DNA of 43,622 bases from JAOUEA01 sp040511595 (GCA_040511595.1 JBEVGU010000082.1:1-43622), one strand, 5' to 3'; shown: positions 1 to 8,271, counted from the stretch's first letter. Program-made: numbers and translations. The notes: generated by a model from the letters alone, not told the origin.

Positions 1-70
1 CTCGGACGCTCCAGGGGATGATAACGGCGCGCCGCGCCGGTCGCGGCGCGTCTCGGCGCGGACGGTGAGG

Positions 71-250
71 GTGCTCACGCCGCGTGAGCTCCAGGGCCGC
101 TCGTTGGTGCGGCAAGGGGCCATGAGATCGCGCGCAGGCTCGGCATCAGCCCCCGCACCGTGCGGGCCCACCTGGAGCAGCCTTCGCCACGCTCGGCGTG
201 GGCACCCGGAGGCCGCCGTCGCGGCGATGCATGAGGAGGCGATCGTCTCC
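71..250 (+). pseudogene. Decayed LuxR-family HTH remnant
   Basis: Reading three frames in turn recovers a LuxR/FixJ-type C-terminal helix-turn-helix: VLTPRELQ...LVRQG from 71, EIARRLGISPRTVRAHLEQ from 124, FATLGVGTR from 183, and EAAVAAMHE from 209. The matches to the family consensus (LTxRExxVLxLxxxGxxNxEIAxxLxIxxxTVxxHLxxIFxKLGVxxR) are in the right order, but about 7 bases are missing between the first two blocks and single bases at the next two joins, so no frame is open through the domain. The N-terminal part of the gene, if any, lies before the window. It is read as a pseudogene; clustered sequencing errors are the alternative. Nothing recognisable was seen in 1-70. Confidence 0.7.
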
Positions 251-266
251 GGATCACGGCCGCCCC

Positions 267-296
267 TTGACCGATGTCCGAACCCGGGCGTACATT
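267..296 (+). promoter_or_regulatory. Promoter of the DUF6504 gene
   Basis: TTGACC (267-272) and TACATT (291-296) are separated by 18 bases and resemble a housekeeping sigma promoter. Transcription would begin near 303, directly at the LexA-type palindrome at 307-322, so repressor bound there would block initiation. Confidence 0.5.
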
Positions 297-306
297 CGTT
301 CTCCGC

Positions 307-322
307 TCGAACATATGTTCGA
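307..322. promoter_or_regulatory. LexA-type SOS box
   Basis: TCGAACATATGTTCGA is a perfect 16-base palindrome and fits the actinobacterial/Gram-positive LexA operator CGAAC-N4-GTTCG. It sits just after the predicted -10 of the DUF6504 gene. The same pattern recurs before dnaE2 (2584-2599) and, with one changed core base, before mraZ (13591-13605). Confidence 0.85.
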
Positions 323-365
323 TACTAGCGATTGTTCCGACCCAAGGTCAGTGAGGCCCGTCACG

Positions 366-611
366 GTGACGAAGCGATTCGACGAGGAGATCAGGGTCGA
401 ACGAGACACGGGCATGCCGAGCGCGTTCGAGTGGCGGGGGCGCCGCTACGAGGTCGCCGACGTGATCGGGCGCTGGAAGATCGAGGGCCGTTGGTGGTCT
501 GACGGCCGCGACCGCGAGTACTGGCGGGTGGAAGCGCGAGGCGGCGCGGTCTGGGACCTCTACTTCGACCGCGGCAACGACCGCTGGCACATGGAACGGC
601 TCTGGGACTGA
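366..611 (+). CDS. DUF6504 family protein
   Basis: This is a small soluble protein of 81 residues from GTG 366. The core FEWRGRRYEVADVIGRW...WW...REYWRVEA...WDLYFDR...W.MERLWD matches my recollection of DUF6504, a short beta-rich, Trp/Arg-rich family found in actinobacteria, often near dnaE2/imuB genes. The biochemical role is unknown. GTG 366 is chosen because GAGG lies 9 bases upstream; GTG 351 and ATG 315 are in frame, but ATG 315 falls inside the LexA box. The SOS box and the neighbouring dnaE2-dinB operon suggest a role in mutagenic repair; this is inference from context. Confidence 0.8.
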   Translation: MTKRFDEEIRVERDTGMPSAFEWRGRRYEVADVIGRWKIEGRWWSDGRDREYWRVEARGGAVWDLYFDRGNDRWHMERLWD

Positions 612-615
612 CCGG

Positions 616-2451
616 TCATCGGCCGGCGCCGTCCTCGTCGCGATCCACATCGCCGTCCGCGTCCCGTCGTCGCCGTTCCGCGGGGCCGATCACGCCGGGG
701 GAGAGGTTCCTGGCGGTGTCGATGAGCGACACGTGTGAGAAGGCCTGCGGATAGTTCCCGGTGAGCCGCCCCGCCTCGACGTCGTACTCCTCGGCGAGCA
801 GCCCGACGTCGCTGCGCACGGCGAGCAGTCGCTCGAACGTGACCTTGGCCTCCTGCTCTCGCCCCGATAGGGCCATGCAGTCGGCCAGCCAGAACGTGCA
901 CGCGAGGAACGCCCCTTCTCGGCCGGGGAGGCCCTCGAGGTGTTCGTCGTTCTCGTACCGGGCGAGGAAGCCGTCGTGCAGCAGGTCGCTCTCGATCGCG
1001 CGGATCGTGCCCTGCACGCGGCGGTCGTCGATCGGCAGGAAGCCGACCAAGGGCATCAGCAAGAGCGACGCGTCGACCTTGTTCGTGCCCTCGTGCTGGA
1101 CGAACGTGCCTCGATCGGCGTCGAACCCGTCGCGGCACACCTCGTCGTGGATCTGGCTGCGGACCTCGCGCCACCGGTCGGCCGGTCCCTCGAGCCCCAG
1201 CCGCTCCACGCTGCGGATCGCACGATCGAACGCGACCCAGGCCATCACCTTGGAGTGGGTGAACCGGCGGCGCGGACCGCGCACCTCCCAGATCCCCTCG
1301 TCAGGCTGATCCCAGCTGCCTTCCAGGAAGTTCATGAGCGCCTGCTGCACTCGCCACGCCGATTCGCCGTCGTCGATGCCCGCCTGGCTCGCTTGGAACA
1401 GCAGGTCCATGACCTCGCCGTAGACGTCCAGCTGGAACTGCTTCGAGGCGGCGTTGCCGATGCGCACCGGCGCCGAACCCTCGTAGCCCGGAAGCCATCC
1501 GAGCGTCTGCTCGGTCAACCGGCGCTCTCCAGCCAGGCCGTACATGATCTGGAGCTCCGACGGGCTGCCCGCGACCGCCCTGACGAGCCAGTCTCGCCAC
1601 GCGCGTGCCTCGTCGAGATAGCCCGCGAGCACGAGCGAATAGAGGGTGAACGTCGCATCTCGGACCCAGCAGAGGCGGTAGTCCCAGTTGCGGACCCCAC
1701 CGATCTGCTCGGGCAGCGACGTCGTCGGCGCCGCGACGATGCCACCGGTCGGCGCGTACGTCAGCGCCTTCAGTGTGACCATCGATCGGATCACCGCTTC
1801 CCGCCATCCGCCCTCGTAGGAGCATCGCCTGGCCCAGTCGTTCCACCAGCGCTCGGTCTGGCTGATCGCCCAGTCGGCTTCCAGTGGCGCAGGAGGGGCC
1901 TCGGTCGAGGGGTGCCAGGTGAGGGAGAACGGGATCTGCTGGCCTTCCCGCACCGTGAAGTCGGCGACCGTGGTCATCCCCTCTCCTCGCAGGTCGACGC
2001 GCGTCCACAGCTCGACCGCGTCGGGTCCGGCGATCGCCGACAGGCCGTACGGCGCCCGTCGCACCCAGGGGACGATCGATCCGTAGTCGAACCGCAGCCG
2101 CAGGTCCATGTGCATCGGGACGTTGCCGCTCACGCCCTCGACGACGCGGAGCAGGTCCGGCTCCCGCCGGCGGGGCGGCATGCAGTCGACGACGCGGACG
2201 ACGCCCTCCGGCGTGCGGTGCTCCGTCTCGAGCACCAGCGAGTCCCCGCGGTAGCGCCGGGTGGTGCGGATCTCGTTCGAGGCGGGCGCGATCAGCCATC
2301 GGCCGTGATCCTCGGTGCCGAGCAGGGCGGCGAAGCACGCTCCCGAGTCGAACCGCGGCAAGCAGAGCCAGTCGACCGATCCCTCGCGCGAGATCAGCGA
2401 GGCGGTGTGGGTGTCGCCGACGAGCGCGTAGTCCTCGATGCGAGGCGCCAC
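616..2451 (-). CDS. GH15 family glycosidase (trehalase/glucoamylase-like)
   Basis: This protein of 611 residues resembles the bacterial GH15 enzymes that include mycobacterial trehalase and glucoamylases, inverting hydrolases of alpha-glucosidic bonds. An N-terminal beta-sandwich domain (about 1-200, starting RIEDYALVGDTHTASLISREGSVDWL) is followed by an (alpha/alpha)6 barrel. Landmarks are RNWDYR...WVRDA (254-265), GIWEVRG with candidate catalytic Glu389, and LLAEEYD...GNYPQAFSH with candidate second Glu554/555. No signal peptide is visible, so it is probably cytoplasmic. The start is GTG 2451. It is divergent from dnaE2 across 177 bases and convergent with the DUF6504 gene, with four bases between stops. 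Trehalose is a likely substrate but is not settled by sequence. The last 20 residues are an acidic/basic tail of low complexity. Confidence 0.88.
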   Translation of the reverse strand: MAPRIEDYALVGDTHTASLISREGSVDWLCLPRFDSGACFAALLGTEDHGRWLIAPASNEIRTTRRYRGDSLVLETEHRTPEGVVRVVDCMPPRRREPDLLRVVEGVSGNVPMHMDLRLRFDYGSIVPWVRRAPYGLSAIAGPDAVELWTRVDLRGEGMTTVADFTVREGQQIPFSLTWHPSTEAPPAPLEADWAISQTERWWNDWARRCSYEGGWREAVIRSMVTLKALTYAPTGGIVAAPTTSLPEQIGGVRNWDYRLCWVRDATFTLYSLVLAGYLDEARAWRDWLVRAVAGSPSELQIMYGLAGERRLTEQTLGWLPGYEGSAPVRIGNAASKQFQLDVYGEVMDLLFQASQAGIDDGESAWRVQQALMNFLEGSWDQPDEGIWEVRGPRRRFTHSKVMAWVAFDRAIRSVERLGLEGPADRWREVRSQIHDEVCRDGFDADRGTFVQHEGTNKVDASLLLMPLVGFLPIDDRRVQGTIRAIESDLLHDGFLARYENDEHLEGLPGREGAFLACTFWLADCMALSGREQEAKVTFERLLAVRSDVGLLAEEYDVEAGRLTGNYPQAFSHVSLIDTARNLSPGVIGPAERRRRDADGDVDRDEDGAGR

Positions 2452-2555
2452 TCATGCGCTCCCACGCGGGAGGACCCGGTCGGTCGATGGCACGAGCACG
2501 ACTGACTCTATCGTGCGCTCCCGCGTGGACATGCGGCATCACGGACGCCGGTCAC

Positions 2556-2584
2556 TGGACGCCCCGAAGGAGACCTCCTACAAT
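2556..2584 (+). promoter_or_regulatory. Promoter of the dnaE2-dinB operon
   Basis: TGGACG (2556-2561) and TACAAT (2579-2584) are 17 bases apart. The final T of the -10 is the first base of the LexA-type palindrome, so occupancy would exclude RNA polymerase. The rest of the 177-base gap (2452-2628) must also carry the GH15 promoter on the other strand; a weak TAGAGT (2510-2505) is the only candidate seen. Confidence 0.6.
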
Positions 2585-2601
2585 CGAACACCTGTTCGAT
2601 T
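2582..2601. promoter_or_regulatory. LexA-type SOS box before dnaE2
   Basis: AATCGAACACCTGTTCGATT is palindromic except for its central CCTG-type spacer, with arms AATCGAAC and GTTCGATT. It contains the LexA operator CGAAC-N4-GTTCG and overlaps the -10 of the operon promoter. LexA control of dnaE2 is established in mycobacteria and other bacteria. Confidence 0.9.
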
Positions 2602-2628
2602 GCTCGACACTCGAGGTGGCCTTCGGCG

Positions 2629-5600
2629 GTGAGCGACACCCGCATCCCCGGCTCGTTCGTGCACCTCGACGTGCGATCGTGCTTCTCGTTGAAGGAAGGC
2701 GCGTTCACGCCCGAGCAGCTCGCCTCCCGTGCGGCTGCGCTCGGCTTCCCTGGGGTCGCGATGACCGACCGCGACGGGCTCTACGGGGCCGCGCGGTTCG
2801 TGCGGGCCTGCGAGACCGAGGGCGTGCGGCCGATCCTGGGCGCCTCGCTCACGGTGCGGGCCTCCACGCCACCGCCGGGTGGGTGGGGTAACGCGGGTGG
2901 GTGGGGAAGCCAAAGGGACGCGCACCTCGTGCTGCTCGCCGCCGACGACACCGGGTACGCGAACCTCTGCCGGCTGCTCACCGACGCGCACATGCTCGGG
3001 GAGCGCGGCGATCCCTGGGTCGATCCGATGCAGATCTGCGCGCACGCGCAGGGGCTCGTCGCGATCGCCGGCCCCCGCTCGCACCCGGGGCGTGCGGCGG
3101 TCACGGGGCGCGTCGATCACGGCGCGAGCCTGTTCGACCCGTTCCGTGAAGCGTTCGGGCGCGACCGGTTGTTCGTGGGCGTCGAGCACCGGCTCGAGCG
3201 AGGGTCGGCCGAGGAGATCCGGGCGATGCTCAGGCTCGCCGAGCGCGTGGGCATCGGCGCCGTGGCGACGAATCCCGTGCGCTATCTCGAGCCGGGCGAG
3301 GCGTTCGTGGCCGACGTGCTCGAGTGCATGCGGCGCATCGTGCCGCTCGCCGAGACGAACGTGTCCCGTCGCAACGCCGAGGGGTGGCTGAAGCCCGCCG
3401 CCGAGATGCGCGCGCTCTTCGCCGAGCGGCCCGACCTCGCCGACGCGACCGTTCACGTCGCCGACCTGTGCCGGTACGACCTGGGTCTCGGTCGCATCCA
3501 CTTCCCGGACTTCCCGACGCCGGAGGGTCGCGGTGCCGACGCCGTGCTCGCCGAGCGATGCTGGCGTGGGGTGCACGAACGGGGCTTGCGCGAGGCGGAG
3601 GTGCGAGACCGGCTGCACCACGAGCTCTCGATGATCCGGCGCATGGGGTTCGCGGCGTACTTCCTGACCGTGGCCGATATCGTCGCCGACGTGAAGTCGA
3701 TGGGCATCCGGGCCGCCTGCCGTGGCTCCGCCGCCGGATCGCTCGTGTGCTACCTGACCGGCATCTCCGACGTCGATGCGCTCCGGTACGGCCTGTCGTT
3801 CGAGCGGTTCATGAACCCGATGCGCAAGGACCTGCCCGACATCGACATCGACGTCGAGTCCGCCAGGCGAGAGGACGTCTACGACATGATCCTCAGCCGT
3901 CACGGTGAAGAGCGTGCCGGCTGCGTCGCGATGATCGACACCTACCGGGCGCGGTCGGCGATCCGCGAGGTCGGCAAGGCGCTCGGGCTTCCCGAGGTCG
4001 AGGTCGGTGTGGTGGCGAAGTCGTTCCCTCATATCTCGGCGCGGCACCTGCGCGAGGCGATCGACCGGCTGCCCGAGCTGGCTGGCATCAATCTGCGGTT
4101 CGAGCAGATGCAACGCCTGGTGGGTGTAGCCGAGCGGCTCGACGGCTTCCCGCGACACATCGCGCTGCATCCGTGCGGCATCGTGCTCGCGAGCCACGAC
4201 CTGACCGACCGCGTGCCGCTGGAACGCAGCGCGAACGGTCACCGCATGATCCAGGCCGACAAGGACGACGTCGAGTTGCTCGGCTACCTCAAGCTCGACA
4301 TCCTCGGCGTGCGCATGCTGAGCTCGATGCGGCACGCGCTCGACGAGATCGCGCGCACTACGGGGGAGAAGGTCGACCTCGACAGCATCGCGCTCGACGA
4401 CCCCGCCACGTTCGAGACGATCCGCGCCTCCGACACGATCGGATGCTTCCAGATCGAATCGCCCGGCCAGCGCGAGCTGCTGGAGAAGCTGCAGCCCGAT
4501 CGATGGGAAGATCTGATCGTCGACATCTCCCTGTTCCGACCGGGACCGGTGAAGTCAGACATGATCACGCCGTACCTGCGGCGCCGCTCCGGGCTCGAGC
4601 CTCCGACCTACATCCACGCCGGGCTGCGCGAGCCGCTCCAGGAGACGTTCGGGGTGATCGTCTTCCACGAGCAGGTGATCCGGACGCTCGCGGCGCTCGC
4701 GGGCTACACCGAGACCTACGCCGACCACATCCGGCGCCATCTCGACCACGAGGAGATGTTGCCGAGGTTCCGGGCGGACTTCCTCGAGAAGGCCGTCGCC
4801 CGGAGGGTCGATCCCGACGCGGCCGAGCGCATCTGGCAGGCGGTGATCCAGTTCGCGTCGTTCGGGTTCTGCAAGGCGCACGCGGCCGCGTTCGCGGTGC
4901 CGACCTACCAGAGCGCGTGGCTGAAGACCCATCACCCCGCCCACCTGGTGGCCGGACTGCTCACGCACGATCCGGGCATGTACCCGAGGCGCCTGATCCT
5001 GGAAGACGCTCGGCGCCACGGCATCCCGATCCTGCCGCTCGACGTGAACCGGAGCGAACCCGAGTACGTGGTCGAGGCGGTGCCGAGCGGATCGCGGCAC
5101 GCCGACACCCCTGTCTTCGGCGTCAGGCTCGGCTTCCAGGACGTGCACGGCATCTCCGACGCCGAGATCCGTTCGATCATGACGGCGCGCGCCGAGCGGG
5201 CCTTCCGCGACGTGCGGGACTTCATGCGCCGCACCGCGGTGACCCGGCCCGTGACCGAGGCGCTCGCGCATGCCGGAGCGTTCGACCCGATCGCTCCAGA
5301 CGACCGTCTGCAGCATCGCCGCCGCCACCTCTATGTCGCGATGACTGCCGAGCCCGAGCGCGAGGGCGATCAGCTCACGCTCACGACGGGCGCCGATCCG
5401 AACGACGGGCACGTGTTCAAGGACTACTCCGACGCCGAGGTCGTGCGTGCCGAGCTCGAGGTGCTGGGCCTCGACGCCAGCCGGCACATCGTGAGCTTCT
5501 TCGAACCGCTGCTCGCCGATCTCGGGGTGACGCGAGCGGGCGACCTCCGGCGCACCCGGGGCGGCTCGAAGGTCATCGTCGCGGGGGTGAAGGTGTCCTC

Positions 5601-5934
5601 GCAGACGCCGGCCATCCGCAGCGGGCAGCGCATCATCTTCTTGACCCTCGACGACGCGACCGGACCGATCGAGGTCACGGTGTTCGAGTCGGTGCAACCG
5701 AGGGTGGCCAAGACCGTGTTCCACGGGTACGCGCTGGCGGTGGCGGGGGAGCTGCGGCGCACCGGCGTGGGCGGGGTGAGCGTGGTGGCCGAGGAGGTCT
5801 GGGACCTCACGGTGCTGCACGGAGCGCGCGCCGAAGGCAGGTTGCGCGAGGCCGTGCGCGGCGACGTTCCTCGGCCGAGGGCCGGGTCCGGCCCGCGCAT
5901 GCTCTGGCACGCGAGCCCGGGCTCCGCGGGATGA
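2629..5934 (+). CDS. dnaE2: Error-prone DNA polymerase DnaE2
   Basis: This C-family polymerase of 1101 residues is of the DnaE2/ImuC type used in translesion synthesis and induced mutagenesis. An N-terminal PHP domain begins FVHLDVRSCFSLKEGA; the first metal motif reads H12-L-D14 rather than the HxH of DnaE1. The palm carries PDIDID with Asp404/Asp406 as metal ligands, followed by the helix-hairpin-helix region (FGFCKAHAAAFAV) and an OB fold near the end (VIVAGVKVSSQTP...IIFLTLDD). A Gly/Trp-rich insertion (GGWGNAGGWGS) sits near residue 85. The start is GTG 2629, 29 bases after a LexA-type box. Its TGA overlaps the dinB start, so the two are translationally coupled. The second C-family polymerase, dnaE1, lies at 38001. 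Confidence 0.95.
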   Translation: MSDTRIPGSFVHLDVRSCFSLKEGAFTPEQLASRAAALGFPGVAMTDRDGLYGAARFVRACETEGVRPILGASLTVRASTPPPGGWGNAGGWGSQRDAHLVLLAADDTGYANLCRLLTDAHMLGERGDPWVDPMQICAHAQGLVAIAGPRSHPGRAAVTGRVDHGASLFDPFREAFGRDRLFVGVEHRLERGSAEEIRAMLRLAERVGIGAVATNPVRYLEPGEAFVADVLECMRRIVPLAETNVSRRNAEGWLKPAAEMRALFAERPDLADATVHVADLCRYDLGLGRIHFPDFPTPEGRGADAVLAERCWRGVHERGLREAEVRDRLHHELSMIRRMGFAAYFLTVADIVADVKSMGIRAACRGSAAGSLVCYLTGISDVDALRYGLSFERFMNPMRKDLPDIDIDVESARREDVYDMILSRHGEERAGCVAMIDTYRARSAIREVGKALGLPEVEVGVVAKSFPHISARHLREAIDRLPELAGINLRFEQMQRLVGVAERLDGFPRHIALHPCGIVLASHDLTDRVPLERSANGHRMIQADKDDVELLGYLKLDILGVRMLSSMRHALDEIARTTGEKVDLDSIALDDPATFETIRASDTIGCFQIESPGQRELLEKLQPDRWEDLIVDISLFRPGPVKSDMITPYLRRRSGLEPPTYIHAGLREPLQETFGVIVFHEQVIRTLAALAGYTETYADHIRRHLDHEEMLPRFRADFLEKAVARRVDPDAAERIWQAVIQFASFGFCKAHAAAFAVPTYQSAWLKTHHPAHLVAGLLTHDPGMYPRRLILEDARRHGIPILPLDVNRSEPEYVVEAVPSGSRHADTPVFGVRLGFQDVHGISDAEIRSIMTARAERAFRDVRDFMRRTAVTRPVTEALAHAGAFDPIAPDDRLQHRRRHLYVAMTAEPEREGDQLTLTTGADPNDGHVFKDYSDAEVVRAELEVLGLDASRHIVSFFEPLLADLGVTRAGDLRRTRGGSKVIVAGVKVSSQTPAIRSGQRIIFLTLDDATGPIEVTVFESVQPRVAKTVFHGYALAVAGELRRTGVGGVSVVAEEVWDLTVLHGARAEGRLREAVRGDVPRPRAGSGPRMLWHASPGSAG

Positions 5935-7154
5935 TGGGGCTCGTGACCGTCGACCCCACCTCCCACACCGTGCCGCAGGATCGCCCGAACGAGCCGATCC
6001 TGCACGCCGACCTCGATGCGTTCTACGCCTCGGTCGAGATGCTGAAGGACCCGTCGCTCGCCGGGAGGCCGGTGATCGTGGGTGGCGTCGGGGGACGTGG
6101 CGTCGTGAGCTCGGCTTCGTATGAGGCGCGTGAATACGGGGTGCGCTCGGCGATGCCGACCGTGCGAGCTCGCCGATTGTGCCCCGACGGCGTGTTCGTG
6201 CCACCCGACTTCGAGGCCTACCAGGCGCATTCGAACCGCTTCCGCGAAGTGCTGCTCGCCCATACCCCGCTGGTCGAGCCGATCTCGCTCGACGAGGCGT
6301 TCCTCGACGTGGGCCGGGCCACGATGCTGTTCGGCGAGCCGCGGGAGATCGCCGTGCGCATCCGCGCCGAGGTGGAGCGAGAGGTGGGCGTCACCTGCTC
6401 GATCGGGGTCGCACCCACGAAGTTCGTGGCGAAGCTGGCGTCGGATCACTGCAAGCCGAACGGCCTCCTCGTGGTGCCTGCCGACGGCGTGCTCGGATTC
6501 CTCGAACCGTTGCCGGTCGGACGCCTCTGGGGTGTCGGGGAGAAGACCGGCGAGGTGCTCGGGCGCCTCGCCGTGCGCACGATCGGGGACCTGGCGAACA
6601 CGCCCGAGGCGATCCTCTCTCGGTTGCTCGGGGAGCAGAGTGCTCGGCATCTCTCGCAGCTCTCGCACGGCATCGACGTTCGGGACGTGGTGCCATACGA
6701 GCCGCCGAAGTCCGTGGGTCACGAGGAGACGTTCGAGCACGACCTCGACGACGACGAGACGATCCTGCGTGAGCTGCTGGCGCTCTCGGGGAAGGTCGGG
6801 GCGCGCCTGCGCGCCGATGGGTACCAGGCCCGCACCGTCACGATGAAGGTGCGGCTCGCGACGTTCACGACCCTCACCAGATCGAAGACGCTGCCGGACG
6901 CCACCGACGTGGGGGCAGAGCTCTACCAGGTCGTTGCCGGCCTCCACCGATCGCTTCCGGGGGAGCGCCGGCGGGTGCGATTGCTGGGCGTGCAGGCCAG
7001 CGGCTTGGTGCCAGCCGGCGCCGAACAGCTGGCGCTGCTTCGTGGCGAGCGATGGGGTGAGGTCGAACGGGCGGTGGACCGCATCGAGCGCCGGTTCGGC
7101 CGCGGGTCGGCGATGCCCGCTTCCCTGCTGGACCGCGCGCGCCGCGACCCATGA
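5931..7154 (+). CDS. dinB: DNA polymerase IV, Y family
   Basis: This Y-family translesion polymerase of 407 residues has intact metal ligands: ILHADLDAFYASVE with Asp27, and SLDEAFLD with Asp121-Glu122. It also has the steric-gate region FYAS, the GVAPTKFVAKLAS fingers/palm motif, the thumb helix-hairpin-helix (LWGVGEKTGEVLGRL), and a little-finger domain ending in QLALL (366-370), a likely sliding-clamp motif. Intact acidic residues distinguish it from ImuB, the catalytically dead relative usually paired with DnaE2. ATG 5931 overlaps the dnaE2 stop as ATGA; ATG 5934 and GTG 5943 are alternatives. Shared transcription with dnaE2 predicts SOS induction. No imuA-like gene is present nearby. Confidence 0.93.
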   Translation: MMGLVTVDPTSHTVPQDRPNEPILHADLDAFYASVEMLKDPSLAGRPVIVGGVGGRGVVSSASYEAREYGVRSAMPTVRARRLCPDGVFVPPDFEAYQAHSNRFREVLLAHTPLVEPISLDEAFLDVGRATMLFGEPREIAVRIRAEVEREVGVTCSIGVAPTKFVAKLASDHCKPNGLLVVPADGVLGFLEPLPVGRLWGVGEKTGEVLGRLAVRTIGDLANTPEAILSRLLGEQSARHLSQLSHGIDVRDVVPYEPPKSVGHEETFEHDLDDDETILRELLALSGKVGARLRADGYQARTVTMKVRLATFTTLTRSKTLPDATDVGAELYQVVAGLHRSLPGERRRVRLLGVQASGLVPAGAEQLALLRGERWGEVERAVDRIERRFGRGSAMPASLLDRARRDP

Positions 7155-7160
7155 TCGTGT

Positions 7161-7191
7161 GGGTTCCCACGTCGGGAAGCCTCCCTATAAT
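7161..7191 (+). promoter_or_regulatory. DUF3040 gene promoter with overlapping dyad
   Basis: A consensus TATAAT lies at 7186-7191, 25 bases before the DUF3040 start. The -35 is weak (TTCCCA, 7164-7169). GGGTTCCC (7161-7168) and GGGAAGCC (7174-7181) form an inverted repeat with one mismatch and a 5-base loop, covering the -35 and most of the spacer. It follows the dinB stop closely, so it may be an operator, a dinB terminator, or both. Confidence 0.5.
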
Positions 7192-7216
7192 CGGAGGTGT
7201 CCCCCGGAGGTCGTCG

Positions 7217-7585
7217 ATGCCCCTGAGCGAGCACGAACAGCGCATCCTCGAAGAGATCGAACGCCGCTTGGCCGAGGACGATCCGAAGCTCGTCGAGCAG
7301 GTCGGTCGCACCGACCTCTACACGCACCTGGCCCGGCGCATCCGCCTGTCGGCGGTCGCGTTCCTCGTGGGCTTCGTGCTGCTGCTCCTGTTCGTCTTCA
7401 GTCGGTGGATCGCGGCGGTGGGGTTCCTCATGATGATCGGCTCGGCGCTGCTGATCTACCGCTACCTCGGACAGCTCGGTCGCGATCAGATCCGGGCGAT
7501 GCAGGCTGAGGGCGGATCGTTCACCGGCATTATCGGCCGGCTCGCCTCGCGGTTCCGCCCGCCCTCGGGCCCTGACGACCCGTAG
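7217..7585 (+). CDS. DUF3040 family membrane protein
   Basis: The 122-residue protein opens with MPLSEHEQRILEEIERRLAEDDPKL, the signature of DUF3040, an actinobacterial family of unknown function. Two closely spaced membrane helices follow (about 48-66, AVAFLVGFVLLLLFVF, and 69-87, IAAVGFLMMIGSALLIY); both ends are probably cytoplasmic. ATG 7217 has GGAGG at 7206-7210. An in-frame ATG at 7151 is rejected because its extra residues lie upstream of the promoter and do not fit the family start. In many actinobacteria a DUF3040 gene lies between dinB and mraZ, as here, but with extra genes before mraZ. Confidence 0.88.
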   Translation: MPLSEHEQRILEEIERRLAEDDPKLVEQVGRTDLYTHLARRIRLSAVAFLVGFVLLLLFVFSRWIAAVGFLMMIGSALLIYRYLGQLGRDQIRAMQAEGGSFTGIIGRLASRFRPPSGPDDP

Positions 7586-7657
7586 CGTCTCGCTCACTAG
7601 CCCGTTCGGGTGGTTCCACGCCCATCGTGACCTCGCGGCTTGCCGCCCTTCCGCGTC

Positions 7658-7671
7658 CTGTTGTACAACGG
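7658..7671. promoter_or_regulatory. Palindrome upstream of the MerR-type gene
   Basis: CTGTTGTACAACGG contains the perfect 10-base palindrome GTTGTACAAC (7660-7669), 110 bases upstream of the MerR-type gene in the 194-base gap after the DUF3040 gene. It could be an operator for that regulator; nothing in the sequence proves the pairing. Confidence 0.3.
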
Positions 7672-7779
7672 GGTCCCCTTCCCCCTGGGCGCGAGTCGTC
7701 GGCCGGTGCTCGCACGACACGTCGACGATCCGGGCCCCATGCAGAGTGAGTCGTCGAGACCGAAGGGGCACGCGTCCGG

Positions 7780-8265
7780 ATGGAGGGCTTCACCACCCAT
7801 CAGGCATGCAAGTTCACAGGATGCACGTCGCGGCAGCTCAGGTATTGGGACCAGATCGGATTGGTGCAGCCCTCGGTGCAAGGCACCGGTGGACGCCCGG
7901 GCGTGCCCCGCCTCTATGCCTTCCGAGACCTCGTGGCGCTACGGGTCGTGAAGTCCTTGCTCGACGGCGGCATGTCGCTGCAGCGCGTCCGCCGATCCTG
8001 GGATTTCCTCAACAAGAAGGCGGGCATGGACAGGCACCTGTCCGAGGTGAAGCTCGTGACCGACGGGCAGAGCATCTTCAAGATCTGCAGGCGCGACGGC
8101 GAGGTGATGGATGCGCTGCGTGACGGTCAGATGGCGTTCTTCGTGGCGATCGACGATATCGCATCGGGTGTCGAGACCGACGTGAAGCAGTTCCGTGAGG
8201 ATCGTGAACGGTTCATCCGAGCGCTGCGCGAAGCCGCAGCGCACACGGCGACAGGCACCTCGTAG
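7780..8265 (+). CDS. MerR-family transcriptional regulator
   Basis: This 161-residue protein has an N-terminal MerR winged helix: FTTHQACKFTGCTSRQLRYWDQIGLVQPS (4-32), then a wing and the LYAFRDLVALRVVKSLLDGGMSLQRVRR segment typical of the family. The C-terminal half (about 75-161) is predicted helical and lacks an obvious metal-binding Cys pattern, so it is not a clear MerR/CueR metal sensor. The ligand is unknown. ATG 7780 lacks a good ribosome-binding site but gives the expected N-terminus. It is convergent with the transglutaminase gene, with only six bases between the two stops. Confidence 0.88.
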   Translation: MEGFTTHQACKFTGCTSRQLRYWDQIGLVQPSVQGTGGRPGVPRLYAFRDLVALRVVKSLLDGGMSLQRVRRSWDFLNKKAGMDRHLSEVKLVTDGQSIFKICRRDGEVMDALRDGQMAFFVAIDDIASGVETDVKQFREDRERFIRALREAAAHTATGTS

Positions 8266-8271
8266 TCGCCT

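Noticed and set aside
315..365. ATG 315 as the start of the DUF6504 gene
   Set aside because: It lies inside the LexA palindrome next to the predicted transcription start, has no ribosome-binding site, and adds residues outside the family core.
940..2505. Long forward reading frame of 521 codons opposite the GH15 gene
   Set aside because: It is the complement of a clear GH15 protein; its product is Arg/Val/Asp-rich with no domain pattern, as expected of high-GC shadow frames.
7635..7646. GCGG-CTTG-CCGC as a DUF3040 terminator
   Set aside because: A four-base stem without a U-run is too weak and common at this GC content.
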